Assembly (NCBI GenBank): GCA_028723525.1
Contig: JAQYET010000062.1
Span: 1 to 64,000, forward strand
Length of the DNA stretch: 64,000 bases
Origin: Prevotellaceae bacterium
GTDB taxonomy: Bacteria; Bacteroidota; Bacteroidia; Bacteroidales; Bacteroidaceae
Reading direction: 5' to 3'
In this document: positions 9,008 through 17,357 of the stretch, piece by piece
How positions within the stretch are numbered: the stretch's first letter is position 1
Layout of the letters: each line of letters opens with the position of its first letter
Position numbers and translations under genes: made by a program
The notes under the pieces: generated by a model
The model's input: only the letters and a program-made list of their open reading frames with translations
Told to the model about the DNA's origin: nothing
The model's database searches: none

Positions 9008-9568
9008 TTATGCCTCTGCAGGAGTTTCTTCCTCTGCAGCAGCCTTAACCTCTGTTTCTACGGTTGCAGAAGGGTTCTCAACTACAGTAGTTTCTTCAGT
9101 CTCTTCAGCAGGAGCGGCAACAGGAGCATTCTCTGCAACAACCACAACCGGAATTCTTACCTCTACCTCCTTGTGGAAGTGAACGACAGCCTCATACTCA
9201 CCAACCTGCTTGATGTCGCGCATGGTAATGATCTTGCGGTCTATCTCTATACCCTTTTCGGCAAGAACCTCAGCAACCTTAGCTGCATTTACAGAACCAT
9301 AAAGCTGACCGGTAGCGGCAACCTTTGCTTCTATCTCCAAAGCGACACCTTCCAATTTTGCTGCTCTTTCCTCTGCAGCAGCCTTCAAAGCAGCCAATTT
9401 GTGTGCCTGCTGTCTCAAATTCTCTGCAAGTACTTTTTTTGCGCTCTCGCTTGCGATAACGGCTTTACCTGCAGGTATCAGGTAGTTACGACCATAGCCT
9501 TTCTTTACGGTTACGATGTCGTTCTTGTAACCCAATCCTATGATATCTTCTTTCAGTATAATTTCCAT
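9008..9568 (-). CDS. rplI: 50S ribosomal protein L9 with long acidic tail
   Basis: Structural protein of the large ribosomal subunit. The N-terminal MEIILKEDIIGLGYKNDIV and GYGRNYLIPAGKA are the L9 signature, followed by the connecting helix and the C-terminal rRNA-binding domain, ending near residue 147. About 39 extra residues follow, rich in Glu, Ala, Thr and Pro (EETEETTVVENPSATVETEV). Compared with the usual ~148-150 residues this is a low-complexity acidic extension, which occurs in some Bacteroidetes L9 proteins. It is the last gene of a three-gene ribosomal operon. Confidence 0.97.
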   Translation of the reverse strand: MEIILKEDIIGLGYKNDIVTVKKGYGRNYLIPAGKAVIASESAKKVLAENLRQQAHKLAALKAAAEERAAKLEGVALEIEAKVAATGQLYGSVNAAKVAEVLAEKGIEIDRKIITMRDIKQVGEYEAVVHFHKEVEVRIPVVVVAENAPVAAPAEETEETTVVENPSATVETEVKAAAEEETPAEA

Positions 9569-9590
9569 TTTATCTTAGGTTTTTAGGTTT

Positions 9591-9860
9591 TTATTTCATC
9601 ATGTCTGTTACATACGGAAGCAGAGCTAACTGGCGTGCACGCTTAACTGCCTGAGCAACGCGACGCTGATACTTTAGAGATGTTCCGGTAATGCGGCGAG
9701 GCAGAATCTTGCCTTGCTCATTAAGGAATTTCTTGAGGAATTCAGGGTCTTTATAATCGATATACTTAATTCCGCTCTTCTTGAAACGGCAATACTTCTT
9801 CTTCTTAGTGTCGATAGAAGGAGCATTCAAATAACGAATTTCGCTGTCGTGTGCTGCCAT
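9591..9860 (-). CDS. rpsR: 30S ribosomal protein S18
   Basis: Small-subunit protein of 89 residues that pairs with S6 on the platform of the 30S subunit. The conserved block from [20 protein letters not shown] through [20 protein letters not shown] to [11 protein letters not shown] matches the family throughout. It sits two bases downstream of rpsF and 22 bases upstream of rplI, the usual rpsF-rpsR-rplI order, so the three are co-transcribed. Confidence 0.98.
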   Translation of the reverse strand: MAAHDSEIRYLNAPSIDTKKKKYCRFKKSGIKYIDYKDPEFLKKFLNEQGKILPRRITGTSLKYQRRVAQAVKRARQLALLPYVTDMMK

Positions 9861-9862
9861 GA

Positions 9863-10207
9863 TTATGCCTCCTCTGTTTTAACGTTCTTGTTTCTTCTCT
9901 TCTCAGCATACTGTGCAGCATACTTCTCGAGCTTCACTGTCATGAAACGGATCACTTTCTCGTCACGACGCAATCCTGTTTCGAATGTCTTGATTACTGT
10001 AGGCTCAGCCTTGAACTCAACAAGGAAATAAAACCCTGATGTCTTCTTTTCAATCTGATAAGCCAGTTTTTTCAAACCCCATGCCTCTTCGTTAAGAATC
10101 TCTGCACCATTATCAGTGAGGAGTTTCTTGAACTTAGCGACCGTTTCCTTTGTCTGTTCATCAGACAAAACGGGAGTCAAAATGAAAACGGTTTCGTATT
10201 GATACAT
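9863..10207 (-). CDS. rpsF: 30S ribosomal protein S6
   Basis: Small-subunit protein of 114 residues that binds S18. The ferredoxin-like fold signature is visible as [15 protein letters not shown] at the N-terminus, [20 protein letters not shown] in the middle and [17 protein letters not shown] near the end. It is the first gene of the operon. A -7-like TATCTTTG (10284-10277) lies upstream without a clear -33 box. Confidence 0.98.
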   Translation of the reverse strand: MYQYETVFILTPVLSDEQTKETVAKFKKLLTDNGAEILNEEAWGLKKLAYQIEKKTSGFYFLVEFKAEPTVIKTFETGLRRDEKVIRFMTVKLEKYAAQYAEKRRNKNVKTEEA

Positions 10208-10416
10208 ACTGTGTTTGTAAATAAAGTTGTTAATAATTTAATATCATTACTGCCAAGGCATACGCCAAAGCGGGTGCAAAGATAATGCTTTTTGGTCACA
10301 TATATATTATAGATAATGGAGCAATGTCTTACATTTAATCATTATTAACTATTGCCAAAGCCGTAATTATCCTGTCAATAATGTTCATTATGCAAATCTT
10401 TTTCTACTTTTGCACC

Positions 10417-10617
10417 ATGAAAATGAATAATATTAAAAGAAAGATTAATACCTATGCCGGTCTCACGGCAATATATTCTGGTGTATTGCTTCTTTTCTTC
10501 TCGTTTCTTTTCGATTGGACATCAAGCAATGTTCCGTTATTCCTTTCGCTCTTTATGACTATCGGAGGAGTCATTATTCACGTCGCAGCAATGAAATCAT
10601 CGGGTTCTAACGTATAG
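10417..10617 (+). CDS. Small two-helix membrane protein, unknown
   Basis: A 66-residue protein, starting at ATG 10417 (MKMNNIKRKINTYAG). It has two hydrophobic segments, about residues 17-32 and 41-56, after a positively charged N-terminus, so it is probably an inner-membrane protein. A TACTTTTG box (10405-10412) ends only five bases before the ATG, so the mRNA may be nearly leaderless or start at the second ATG (10423). It is convergent with rprY, and GC-rich sequence lies between them. No family is recognised. A longer start at 10381 would lie upstream of the promoter and is unlikely. Confidence 0.6.
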   Translation: MKMNNIKRKINTYAGLTAIYSGVLLLFFSFLFDWTSSNVPLFLSLFMTIGGVIIHVAAMKSSGSNV

Positions 10618-10697
10618 CGACCGGCATGGTATGGAACTCCATTATAAGCCTATCGCTCCTCGTTAAAACCCGATGATTGTTAATAGAATATAGTTAC

Positions 10698-11396
10698 TTA
10701 TTCGCCGTCCGGCGTGATAAGTTTATATCCTTTTCCATGTATATTGATGATTTCAATCTGGTCGTCATCCTTCAAATGCTTGCGCAGTTTTGTGATATAC
10801 ACATCCATTGAGCGCGCATTGAAGTAGTTGTCATCAATCCAAATGGTCTTCAGTGCGAAGTCACGTTGGAGTATTTCGTTGGCATGACTGCAAAGAAGAG
10901 CCAACAATTCGTTCTCTTTCGTGGTCAACTTTGTCTGCTTATCGCCAATGGTAAGCAGCTGCTTCTGAGTGTCGAACATGAAGCGACCAATTTGATATTG
11001 CGTACATTCCCTTGTCTTCTTGCCACGCACTCTGCGGAGTATTGCCTCTATGCGCAGCACAAGTTCTTCCATAGAGAACGGCTTTGTGATATAATCATCG
11101 GCACCAATCTTAAATCCTTCGAGGATATCCTCCTTGAGAGTCTTTGCCGTAAGGAAAATTATCGGCATCTCGATATTAGCCTGACGAATGTCCTGTGCCA
11201 GCGAGAAGCCATCTTTCTTTGGCATCATCACGTCGAGCACGGCAATGTCGAACTTTGTTTTTAGGAAAGCGCGGTATCCGGCTTCTCCATCTGTGCACAA
11301 CTCTGCATTATATCCTTTGGCTTGCAGATATTCACGAAGCAACATTCCGAGGTTCTCATCGTCCTCGCAAAGCAAGATTTTTAATTGTTCTTCCAT
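10698..11396 (-). CDS. rprY: Two-component response regulator, OmpR family (RprY-like)
   Basis: DNA-binding regulator of 232 residues. The receiver domain (about 1-122) has the acidic pocket CEDDEN, the phospho-acceptor Asp in VLDVMMPKKDG and the conserved Lys in ADDYITKPFSMEE. A winged-helix DNA-binding domain follows (about 133-230), with LTTKENELLALLCSHA and the recognition region SMDVYITKLRKHL. It lies 30 bases after its partner kinase gene and is co-transcribed with it. Overall it resembles Bacteroides RprY, which is linked to redox, metabolic and envelope stress; that functional link is from the family, not this sequence. Confidence 0.88.
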   Translation of the reverse strand: MEEQLKILLCEDDENLGMLLREYLQAKGYNAELCTDGEAGYRAFLKTKFDIAVLDVMMPKKDGFSLAQDIRQANIEMPIIFLTAKTLKEDILEGFKIGADDYITKPFSMEELVLRIEAILRRVRGKKTRECTQYQIGRFMFDTQKQLLTIGDKQTKLTTKENELLALLCSHANEILQRDFALKTIWIDDNYFNARSMDVYITKLRKHLKDDDQIEIINIHGKGYKLITPDGE

Positions 11397-11426
11397 AATA
11401 GTTTATTTTTTAAAAGTTTAATATTG

Positions 11427-12974
11427 TTATGCTATTTCGGGCAGTGATATGGTGAACATTGTGCCTTTTCCATAGACGCTCTCCACCTTTATTTCTCCCT
11501 TGTGCAGGTCAACAATCTTCTTGACGTATGCCAATCCAAGACCAAATCCCTTCACATTATGCAAATTACCGGTATGAACACGGTAGAACTTGTCAAACAC
11601 TTTCTTCAGGTTTTCTCTCTTTATACCGATGCCGTTATCTTTAACCGACATCATTAAACGCCCGTCTGCATTCCAGGTATGGACATCCAACACTATCGGT
11701 TCGCCTTCTTTTTTATACTTCACCGCATTGTCCAAGAGGTTGTGTATTGCGTTGGAGAAATGTATCTCATCAACATATATCTTAGAGTTCTCTGCCTCGA
11801 TGAGGGTGTTTATTCGCCCTCCGGTATGCTCAACGCGCAGTGTGAACGAGTTTGCAATGTTCTCAACCATCTCATTCAGGTCAAGTTCTTTCTTTTTGAA
11901 TATAGCGGTGCGGTCATCAAACATAGACATCTGCAACACCTTCTCGACAAGGAAGCGTAGGCGTTTCGACTCATCGTTCACTACCCCACCGAGGTGTTTC
12001 ATCATCGACGGGCTCTTTGTCACCGTCTCGTCGTTCATCATCTGCGCTGCGAGCGAGATGCTCGATATTGGGGTTTTCAGTTCGTGGGTCATATTGTTTA
12101 TAAAGTCATTCTTTATCTCTGTCAGCCTCTTTTGGCGGAATATGACCGCAATCGTGAATATGAAAGTAAAGAGCAGCACCAGAGTGAAAATGATTGAGGG
12201 AATCATAAACCTCACCGACGAGAATATATAACTGTTCATCGTTGGGAAATGTATCCTCACCACACCCGATTTTTGCTGCGGGTCGTTGCGATAGAGCAAC
12301 TGGCTATAGGAGTATTCCTCGCCATCTTCGGTATAGTCGGGACAACGATAAACCTCCTGTCCGTCCTGTGTGGAGACCGTGAAATGATATGGAATGTTTA
12401 TTCCGTTATTCATTAGTTCTGCCTTAATGTCCTGATCGAGCATTTTGAAATTGACCCTTTCTTTCAAAGGTTTTTCAGATGCTGTATAAAGTATGCTGTA
12501 CACCACTTCATCGAGCAACGCTTTCTGATATACGTACCGGTTTTTCACCATCTCCCTCATTGACTTCGAGGCTTCAGACAAAGCGTTCTTGTCGTTGCGC
12601 AGAATTATGCCTTTTGGCATCTGCGATGGTTTGATAGATATGGTCTTCTTTTGGAATGACGAGTATATCTCACCGTCATCAGCCGGTAGCGGAACCTCGT
12701 GCGACTTCCGTTTCGCAGCTCCCGAAGCCCCCCCAAGCGAGTCTGTCTTGACTGCCCGACGCCCTGTCTTGCTTACATCCTTTTCCAGATAGCGCAGCGT
12801 CTCGTTCAGTTCAAGGTTTCTTGAAGCCTGATATAGCGAACGGTTGACCGATTCGTCAAACTGTTCTTTCTTCATTTTAACCATCTCTTCTATATAGCTA
12901 AGTTGCAGAAAGAGCAGTCCAAGGAAACTAAGTCCCATCACTGTTGCTATCGTCCATATCGTTCTTTTCTTCAT
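11427..12974 (-). CDS. rprX: Sensor histidine kinase (RprX-like)
   Basis: Membrane sensor of 515 residues. One hydrophobic helix at the N-terminus (about 7-26) and another near residues 255-280 enclose an external sensing region of about 225 residues. The H-box MTHELKTPISSISLAAQMM holds the phosphorylated His. The ATPase domain shows NLLDNAVKYK, DNGIGI and GFGLGLAYVKKIVD. It is the first gene of the pair with rprY. A -7 box TACCTTTG (13029-13022) with TTG 18 bases upstream marks the promoter. Confidence 0.88.
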   Translation of the reverse strand: MKKRTIWTIATVMGLSFLGLLFLQLSYIEEMVKMKKEQFDESVNRSLYQASRNLELNETLRYLEKDVSKTGRRAVKTDSLGGASGAAKRKSHEVPLPADDGEIYSSFQKKTISIKPSQMPKGIILRNDKNALSEASKSMREMVKNRYVYQKALLDEVVYSILYTASEKPLKERVNFKMLDQDIKAELMNNGINIPYHFTVSTQDGQEVYRCPDYTEDGEEYSYSQLLYRNDPQQKSGVVRIHFPTMNSYIFSSVRFMIPSIIFTLVLLFTFIFTIAVIFRQKRLTEIKNDFINNMTHELKTPISSISLAAQMMNDETVTKSPSMMKHLGGVVNDESKRLRFLVEKVLQMSMFDDRTAIFKKKELDLNEMVENIANSFTLRVEHTGGRINTLIEAENSKIYVDEIHFSNAIHNLLDNAVKYKKEGEPIVLDVHTWNADGRLMMSVKDNGIGIKRENLKKVFDKFYRVHTGNLHNVKGFGLGLAYVKKIVDLHKGEIKVESVYGKGTMFTISLPEIA

Positions 12975-13314
12975 ATCTTGCTACGGCTCATTTTTATTGA
13001 TGCCGATGTTTCTTATATTTGCAAAGGTAGTATCTTTTATTATTCATCAATTCTTTTTAGTTAATTTATTTGGTTAAATTTGATTTAATTAACCCTATTA
13101 CGCTTTTATAATAAACAATTATCATTTATAATATAGACAGAAACATGCCATTCTATAGTAATTGGAACATCTTTTCAGTGCTTTCTTAGTTTTAAACATT
13201 TCACCTAAACACTCATTTAAAACAATTTCAGATTACACGTGAAATGAAAAATATCGCATAAAAAGTTTGCACTGTACGATAAGTATGTGTAACTTTGCAT
13301 AAACACTGGTCTGT
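12975..13314. promoter_or_regulatory. AT-rich divergent control region between rprX and the trpF-like gene
   Basis: This 340-base stretch has no gene. At one end is a minus-strand promoter for rprX: TTG (13050-13048), 18 bases, TACCTTTG (13029-13022). At the other is a plus-strand promoter (13266-13297). The middle is AT-rich with no clear repeat or structured RNA. Confidence 0.6.
13266..13297 (+). promoter_or_regulatory. Promoter of the trpF-like/pabA pair
   Basis: TTTG (13266-13269), a 20-base spacer and TAACTTTG (13290-13297) match the Bacteroidetes consensus. This leaves a short leader before the ATG at 13315. Confidence 0.8.
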
Positions 13315-14043
13315 ATGAGTAATATGTTGATTAACGTTTGTGGATTGCGCGATGCCGATAACATACGCGCAGTGTCTGATTTACACATAGATATGATTGG
13401 GTTTATCTTCTGCCCACAAAGCCCGCAGTTCGTAAGAATGATTTCTGCACGTTCCGGAATAGTTCCCGACTACAGCGAAGAACGGTTCAGAGCATTAAAG
13501 AAAAACAAAACCAAAGACTCTGAAGACGATAACTTCACCGCAAGTCACACTCCCAAAAGGGTAGGTGTTTTCATGGATGATATGCCGCAAAACATAATAA
13601 CCCGCATCTACAACTACAATCTCGACTATGTACAGTTGCATGGTGAGGAGAGTAGCATATTGATAGACAACCTTAAAATGAGTGTTGTTCCTGACATACA
13701 TAAAGAGCTGAAAGTCATCAAAGCAATTAGCATAACCGACAACAAAGACTTCGAAAAGTGGAGAGAATACAAAGGACATGCAGACATGTTGCTCTTCGAC
13801 ATGAAGCGCGATTGTGACAAATGTCATGGCAACAAACTGCAAGATTACAGCATCTTGGACAACTACGATGGCAACATCCCATTCCTGCTCAGTTGTGAGT
13901 TTGGCCTGGAAGATGCTGAAACCGTGAAGAAATTAAGCCATCCTATGCTCGCAGGCATAGAGATTAACAGCATGTTCGAGACCGAGCCGGGGGTAAAAGA
14001 CATCGAAAAGCTCAGAGCATTTGTTGAGAAAATAAGGAGTTGA
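13315..14043 (+). CDS. Degenerate phosphoribosylanthranilate isomerase (TrpF-like)
   Basis: A 242-residue protein with a TrpF TIM-barrel layout: NVCGL (catalytic Cys9), GFIF, RVGVFMDD, YVQLHGEE and LFDMK (Asp162, the second catalytic residue) are all in order. The GIEINSMFETEPGVKD ending is also TrpF-like. Several ligand-binding motifs are altered. SPR is SPQ, the Gly-rich phosphate loop is replaced by CDKCHGNKLQDY, the SGGxG loop is SCEFG, and NSRFE is NSMFE. A CxxCH (167-171) plus Cys33 and Cys194 appear instead. An insert of about 20 polar residues (58-80) precedes RVGVF. No other trp genes are nearby, and its stop is directly followed by the pabA/trpG ATG. It may be a fading TrpF or a repurposed barrel. 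Confidence 0.75.
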   Translation: MSNMLINVCGLRDADNIRAVSDLHIDMIGFIFCPQSPQFVRMISARSGIVPDYSEERFRALKKNKTKDSEDDNFTASHTPKRVGVFMDDMPQNIITRIYNYNLDYVQLHGEESSILIDNLKMSVVPDIHKELKVIKAISITDNKDFEKWREYKGHADMLLFDMKRDCDKCHGNKLQDYSILDNYDGNIPFLLSCEFGLEDAETVKKLSHPMLAGIEINSMFETEPGVKDIEKLRAFVEKIRS

Positions 14044-14607
14044 ATGAGAACGGTAATCATTGACAACTACGACAGTTTCACATACAACCTCTCCCATCTT
14101 ATAAAGGAAATAGGTGCAGATGTCACCGTCTTGCGCAACGACAGTTTCGATATTGGTGCATTAAAGGACTTCGACAAGATTGTACTTTCTCCCGGACCGG
14201 GAATACCTTCAGAGACTTACATGCTGCATGACGTCATTAAGAGATATGCAGACCGTAAGCCTATATTCGGAGTATGCCTCGGTCATCAAGCCATCGGCGA
14301 GGTCTTCGGTGCAAAGATAACCAATCTTCCGGAAGTTTTTCATGGCGTAGCAACCACGGGTATTCAGTTCGGAACCGACCCTATATTCAGAGGATGCAAG
14401 CGCGAAATCATAATGGGGCGTTACCATTCATGGGTCGTTTCAAAAGACAGTTTCCCCGACTGTCTTGAGATTACGGCAGAAAGTGACGACGGGCACATCA
14501 TGGCCTTACGCCATCGCAAATATGACATACACGGCATACAGTTTCATCCGGAGAGCATCTTGACACCCGACGGACGTAGAATTATCACCAACTGGATCTA
14601 CGCTTAA
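14044..14607 (+). CDS. Glutamine amidotransferase subunit (PabA/TrpG type)
   Basis: Supplies ammonia from glutamine to aminodeoxychorismate synthase (folate) or anthranilate synthase (tryptophan). The class I triad is complete: Cys78 in GVCLGHQAIGE, His168 and Glu170 in GIQFHPESILT. It also has NYDSFTYNL at the start and LSPGPGIPSE near residue 48. The 187-residue length is normal. The start codon follows the stop of the trpF-like gene with no gap. No synthase large subunit (TrpE/PabB) is in the window, so folate and tryptophan roles cannot be told apart. Confidence 0.9.
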   Translation: MRTVIIDNYDSFTYNLSHLIKEIGADVTVLRNDSFDIGALKDFDKIVLSPGPGIPSETYMLHDVIKRYADRKPIFGVCLGHQAIGEVFGAKITNLPEVFHGVATTGIQFGTDPIFRGCKREIIMGRYHSWVVSKDSFPDCLEITAESDDGHIMALRHRKYDIHGIQFHPESILTPDGRRIITNWIYA

Positions 14608-14693
14608 CCACGGTTTGAAATACCGAATAGCAATAATAGTCGTTTAAAATTAGATGATTTAGTATCATCTTTGTAATAAAATTGCAATAATTG

Positions 14694-14724
14694 TTTGCGA
14701 ATTAAAGCTTTTTAATTATCTTTG
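14694..14724 (+). promoter_or_regulatory. Promoter of the RlmD-like gene
   Basis: TTTG (14694-14697), a 19-base spacer and TATCTTTG (14717-14724) match the Bacteroidetes consensus. They lie 23 bases before the ATG at 14748. Confidence 0.8.
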
Positions 14725-14747
14725 CCTGTTGTTAGCGAGATAAGACA

Positions 14748-16187
14748 ATGACAAGGAAAAAGAAACCATTACCACTCTTAGAAAATATAACAATAACAGA
14801 CTGTGCCGCCGAGGGGAAGGCTATTGCACGGGTATCCGACTTGGTTGTGTTTGTGCCTTTCTGCGTCCCCGGCGACGTTGTGGATATACAACTGAGAAAG
14901 AAAAAACATAATTATGCCGAAGGAGAGGTTGTAAGATTCTTGAAAAAGAGCGATGTCCGGCAAGAAGCGATGTGCCAACACTTCGGCGTATGCGGTGGTT
15001 GTAAGTGGCAAATACTGCCCTATCCCGAACAACTCAAGATGAAGCGGAAGCAGGTTACAGACCAGCTTCGCCGCATCGGGAAAATAGAACTGCCGGAGAT
15101 TAAGGACATTCTGGGAAGCAAACAGACCCGCGAGTATCGCAACAAACTGGAGTTCGGATGTTCCAACAAGCGGTGGCGGACATGGGAAGAAATGAAAGAA
15201 ACGCCAATCACAGAACCTGCAGAACCGGAAGGTGCCGTGGGTTTCCATATTACCGGGGCTTTCGACAAAATCCTTCCGATTGAGAATTGCCACCTCATGC
15301 ACCATCTCAACAATGAGATACGCAACTCAATCCGAAATTTCGCACACTCCTCCGGCATGACTTTCTACGACCTCCGGCAGCAAAAAGGATTGCTTAGGAG
15401 CATTATGGTAAGAAACTCTAACACAAGCGAATGGATGGTTTTGGTGCAGTTCCACTTTGAGGAGCAAAACGATGAACGGCACGCAATGGCTCTGATGCAG
15501 CACCTTGCCGACTCTTTCCCACAGATTACTTCACTGTTATGGGTTGACAACCAAAAATGCAACGACACTTTCAACGACCTTCAGCTCAATCTTTTCAAGG
15601 GGAAAGACCACATCTTTGAACTAATGGAAAACCTGAAATTTAAGGTCGGTCCCAAGAGTTTCTACCAAACGAACACCGAACAGGCGTATGAATTATATAA
15701 GGTGGCAAGAGAATTTGCCTTCATGGATGCCGGTGATGCACCACTGGTTTACGACCTATACACCGGAACAGGAACCATTGCCAACTTTGTTTCGCATCGT
15801 GCACGCAAGGTTATAGGTATAGAGTATGTTCCGGAGGCTATCGAAGACGCGAAAGTCAACTCGCAGATTAACGGCATAAACAATACCTTGTTCTATGCCG
15901 GCGACATGAAAGATATTCTCAACGAAGACTTCATCTGCGAGCACGGCAAGCCCGACATCATCATCACCGACCCTCCACGAGCCGGTATGCACCCTGATGT
16001 GGTGGCAACAATCATCAAGGCAAAGCCGAGAGTGATTGTGTATGTGAGTTGCAATCCGGCAACGCAGGCACGCGACTTGCAACTGCTCGACAGCGACTAC
16101 CGCGTGACCGACGTGCAGCCTGTTGACATGTTTCCACACACTCCACACGTGGAGAACGTCGTCAGGCTTACAATACGAGAAGTATAA
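14748..16187 (+). CDS. rlmD: 23S rRNA (uracil-C5)-methyltransferase, RlmD/RumA family
   Basis: S-adenosylmethionine-dependent enzyme that makes 5-methyluridine in rRNA. The 479 residues start with a TRAM RNA-binding domain (about 12-66). Then come the iron-sulfur cysteines C76, C82 and C85 (CQHFGVCGGCKW) with a fourth probably in ENCHL. The C-terminal Rossmann domain has VYDLYTGTGTIANFV, TDPPRAGMH and the catalytic Cys in YVSCNPATQARDL. The exact target (U1939, U747 or a tRNA) cannot be read from the sequence; Bacteroidetes usually annotate this form as RlmD. Confidence 0.88.
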   Translation: MTRKKKPLPLLENITITDCAAEGKAIARVSDLVVFVPFCVPGDVVDIQLRKKKHNYAEGEVVRFLKKSDVRQEAMCQHFGVCGGCKWQILPYPEQLKMKRKQVTDQLRRIGKIELPEIKDILGSKQTREYRNKLEFGCSNKRWRTWEEMKETPITEPAEPEGAVGFHITGAFDKILPIENCHLMHHLNNEIRNSIRNFAHSSGMTFYDLRQQKGLLRSIMVRNSNTSEWMVLVQFHFEEQNDERHAMALMQHLADSFPQITSLLWVDNQKCNDTFNDLQLNLFKGKDHIFELMENLKFKVGPKSFYQTNTEQAYELYKVAREFAFMDAGDAPLVYDLYTGTGTIANFVSHRARKVIGIEYVPEAIEDAKVNSQINGINNTLFYAGDMKDILNEDFICEHGKPDIIITDPPRAGMHPDVVATIIKAKPRVIVYVSCNPATQARDLQLLDSDYRVTDVQPVDMFPHTPHVENVVRLTIREV

Positions 16188-16225
16188 ACATTTTCATTTT
16201 AAATTTATTATTAAAAAACAAAATC

Positions 16226-17326
16226 ATGAGAAAGCCATTTTTGACATTTGTACTGTTGCTTACTTCCATACTTGCGGTAAGTGCACAAGAAAACAAAAAA
16301 CTTTTCAGTCCCATAAAATTCAGCGGATATTTCATCGGCTACTACCGATACAACGGTCAGAAAGACAACGTTAGCAATGGCTTCGACTTCCGCCTGCTGC
16401 GCATGACAGCAAGTGGGAAAATCCTCGAAGACTTCGAATGGAAAATCCAAGCGCAGGTAACAGGTAACACCGAGACGCTGAGCAAATCGCCACGTATGGT
16501 TGACATGAGTCTGGAATGGCAACGCTTCCCGGAGTTCAGGGTAAAACTGGGACAGTATAAAATACCTTTCACAATCGAAAATCCAGAGCATCCGCTGGAC
16601 ATTGGTTTCATGGATAACGCACAGGTAATAGGAAAGCTGTCTAACTTCAGCGACCGAACAGGTATTCATAGCAGCAACGGGCGCGATGTGGGTTTACAAA
16701 TTCAAGGCGACCTTTTCCCGAATGCTGACGGTCACAGGCTATTCCACTATCAAGTGGGAGTGTTCAACGGACAGGGTATTAACACCCCTGACGTAGGCAA
16801 TCAGAAAGACATCATTGGCGGTGTGTGGGTTTCGCCGATACCGGGACTGCGCATAGGGACATTCGGCTGGACCGGTTCTTACGCACGCAAAAACGGCAGT
16901 CAGTTTGCAAAGGTTGACCGCCGTCGTTACGCTTTCTCTGCGGAGTACGACCGCGACGACTGGACATTCCGCTCCGAGTACGTACACTCCACAGGAGGCA
17001 AGTTCAAGACCGCAGTAAACAAGGACGGCAGTTCAAGCGACCTTACTATCGACGAGGAGGCAGGAACAAAGGCAGACGGTTTCTATGTTATGGCAAGTGC
17101 ACCTATAGTAAAGAACAAAGCGCACATACGCGCGCGCTACGACCTCTATCGCGACCGTGCAGACATGGCTTCGTCTAAGACGATGTATGAAATAGAGGCA
17201 AACTATATGTTCACAAAAAACATAATATTATCTTTGGAATATGCTTTCGTTAACGACCGCAATATTCCAAATCCCGACAACCACAATTATAGCATTGTGG
17301 AGGCGCGCATGGGTGTTCGTTTCTAA
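16226..17326 (+). CDS. Outer-membrane porin of the OprO/OprP type
   Basis: A 366-residue outer-membrane beta-barrel that probably passes anions such as phosphate, the family role. A cleavable signal peptide is visible (MRKPFLTFVLLLTSILAVSAQ). The mature part has alternating beta-strand patterns such as FRVKLGQYKIPFTIENPEHPLD and ends in phenylalanine (MGVRF), the usual barrel terminus. It stands 38 bases after the methyltransferase gene and 31 bases before hppA. Pairing with a pyrophosphatase would suit phosphate handling, but that is inference. Confidence 0.82.
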   Translation: MRKPFLTFVLLLTSILAVSAQENKKLFSPIKFSGYFIGYYRYNGQKDNVSNGFDFRLLRMTASGKILEDFEWKIQAQVTGNTETLSKSPRMVDMSLEWQRFPEFRVKLGQYKIPFTIENPEHPLDIGFMDNAQVIGKLSNFSDRTGIHSSNGRDVGLQIQGDLFPNADGHRLFHYQVGVFNGQGINTPDVGNQKDIIGGVWVSPIPGLRIGTFGWTGSYARKNGSQFAKVDRRRYAFSAEYDRDDWTFRSEYVHSTGGKFKTAVNKDGSSSDLTIDEEAGTKADGFYVMASAPIVKNKAHIRARYDLYRDRADMASSKTMYEIEANYMFTKNIILSLEYAFVNDRNIPNPDNHNYSIVEARMGVRF

Positions 17327-17357
17327 GATAATCTAATATTAACCTAAATTAAAGCGT

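Noticed and set aside
13813..13829. CxxCH in the TrpF-like protein as a haem c site
   Set aside because: There is no signal peptide, so cytochrome c maturation is not expected; metal binding remains possible.
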